Below, one piece after another: positions 63,535 through 64,000 of a stretch of DNA of 64,000 nt. The DNA is taken from the NCBI GenBank assembly GCA_001920415.1, contig MNJR01000126.1, positions 21,757-85,756 on the forward strand, given 5' to 3'. Source of the DNA: Acidobacteria bacterium 13_1_20CM_3_53_8. GTDB lineage: Bacteria > Acidobacteriota > Blastocatellia > Pyrinomonadales > Pyrinomonadaceae. The translations under genes were made by a program, and so were the position numbers. Below the pieces are notes generated by a model. That model did no database searches and was not told the DNA's origin. It saw only the letters and a list, made by a program, of their open reading frames with translations. Positions within the stretch are counted from its first letter, which is position 1, and each line of letters starts with the position of its first letter.

Positions 63535-63602
63535 CAGTTTTCAGTTTTTAGTTTTCAGAAAGAAGCGCAAAGCTTTTCACTGAAAACTGAAAACTGAAAA
63601 CT
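63535..63602. repeat. Heptamer hairpin, CAGTTTT family
   Basis: Left arm 63535-63558 pairs with 63580-63602. Loop AAAGAAGCGCAAAGCTTTT, forward orientation. Between rpsJ and rplC; lacks the GCGAACGG flank. Confidence 0.93.
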
Positions 63603-63608
63603 TGCCTC

Positions 63609-63929
63609 TCACTGTCTGCCGAACGCTTTGATCTCAACGTCAACGCCTGCGGGAAGGTCTAGCTTCATCAGCGCGTCAACCGTTTGCGGCGTAGGGTCTA
63701 GAATGTCCATCAGGCGCTTGTGCGTGCGAATCTCAAACTGCTCGCGCGACTTTTTGTCCACGTGCGGCGAGCGCAGCACCGTCCACTTATTTTTCAAAGT
63801 GGGAAGCGGAATCGGCCCGGCAACTCGTGCGCCAGTACGCTTCGCAGTCTCTACGATCTCCGAAGTGGACTGATCCAGCACGCGGTGATCGTAAGCTTTC
63901 AATCTGATCCTGATCTTTTCGTTCAGCAT
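63609..63929 (-). CDS. rpsJ: 30S ribosomal protein S10
   Basis: S10 (106 residues): [30 protein letters not shown] and the conserved [32 protein letters not shown]. Also known as NusE. Follows tuf by 34 nt without a hairpin and without a clear SD. Confidence 0.96.
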   Translation of the reverse strand: MLNEKIRIRLKAYDHRVLDQSTSEIVETAKRTGARVAGPIPLPTLKNKWTVLRSPHVDKKSREQFEIRTHKRLMDILDPTPQTVDALMKLDLPAGVDVEIKAFGRQ

Positions 63930-63963
63930 AATGTTTACTCAGTCAAAATCTTTCTCGGAGCAG

Positions 63964-64000
63964 CTATTCAACGACTTCACTAACAGTGCCCGCTCCAACC
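63964..64000 (-). CDS. tuf: Elongation factor Tu, C-terminal end (partial)
   Basis: The last codons read VGAGTVSEVVE and stop (TAG at 63964-63966), the typical C terminus of EF-Tu, running off the window edge. Its place before rpsJ is the usual str-S10 junction. Only 11 residues are visible. Confidence 0.85.
   Translation of the reverse strand, partial: VGAGTVSEVVE

Noticed and set aside
44363..63602. Spacer hairpins as ordinary Rho-independent terminators
   Set aside because: Most are A/T-rich, lack a following U tract and sit inside co-directional ribosomal operons where termination at every gap would be lethal.
44363..63602. Repeats as assembly artefacts
   Set aside because: Arms and loops differ from copy to copy, junctions are gene-specific and frames around them are intact; repeat collapse would give identical copies.

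Overview
The window looks like a chromosomal segment of an acidobacterium, most likely from the Blastocatellia group. This is an inference from gene content and style: large exported proteins combining sialidase-like, FN3, Calx-beta and DUF4214 parts, moderately high GC, a classic ribosomal supercluster and many Shine-Dalgarno (SD) starts. No rRNA, tRNA or CRISPR array was found, and there is no phage or insertion sequence.

Layout. 1-12.3 kb: a small secreted protein, recQ with a Tat-type hemerythrin lipoprotein, a YheT-type hydrolase, an ECF-like sigma factor with a zinc-finger anti-sigma candidate, and smc with a secreted protein. 12.5-20.8 kb: two tandem paralogous exported multidomain proteins, the first frameshifted near its N terminus. 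21-31 kb: two polytopic membrane proteins (one Agl23/GT39-like), a TldD/TldE pair, a secreted protein, an ornithine-cyclodeaminase-family enzyme and ychF. 31-42 kb: a coiled-coil protein, rarA, a methyltransferase, tatA, HNH, proline iminopeptidase, comF, dksA-like, a broken rlmH, a sensorless sigma-54 activator, rsfS, nadD and obg. 42-64 kb, all on the minus strand: rpmA, rplU, accC, accB, then the complete alpha, spc and S10 ribosomal clusters read backwards, ending in the last codons of tuf.

The unusual signal is between the genes. Nearly every spacer longer than about 60 nt is filled by one hairpin of 65-150 nt. Its arms are short arrays of a degenerate 7-nt unit (8-nt in one family), and the second arm is the inverted copy of the first. 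At least ten arm families occur (units GGATTTT, CAGTTTT, GATGAGT, GGTAAAT, GGGATGA, GGCAAAA/GGTAAAA, GGGGAAA, GAGTCTG, TAGTAGT, and the octamer ACGCGGNG). Copies of one family share loop sequences, and loops occur in both orientations between arms of unchanged order. The hairpins lie within a few bases of the genes: they supply the stop codon of about 14 genes and touch the start codons of others so closely that no SD remains. One is inserted in frame inside a membrane-protein gene, and four ribosomal-protein starts share one 17-nt SD-bearing flank. Heptameric short tandem repeats (STRR) are known from cyanobacteria. The paired, loop-inverting, spacer-filling arrangement seen here is the candidate novel system.

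How the genes fit together: the right half encodes translation (ribosomal proteins, infA, map, rpoA, secY, adk) followed by fatty-acid initiation (accBC) and ribosome/GTPase maturation (obg, rsfS, broken rlmH, nadD). The left half is DNA repair and segregation (recQ, smc, rarA) plus exported and envelope proteins.
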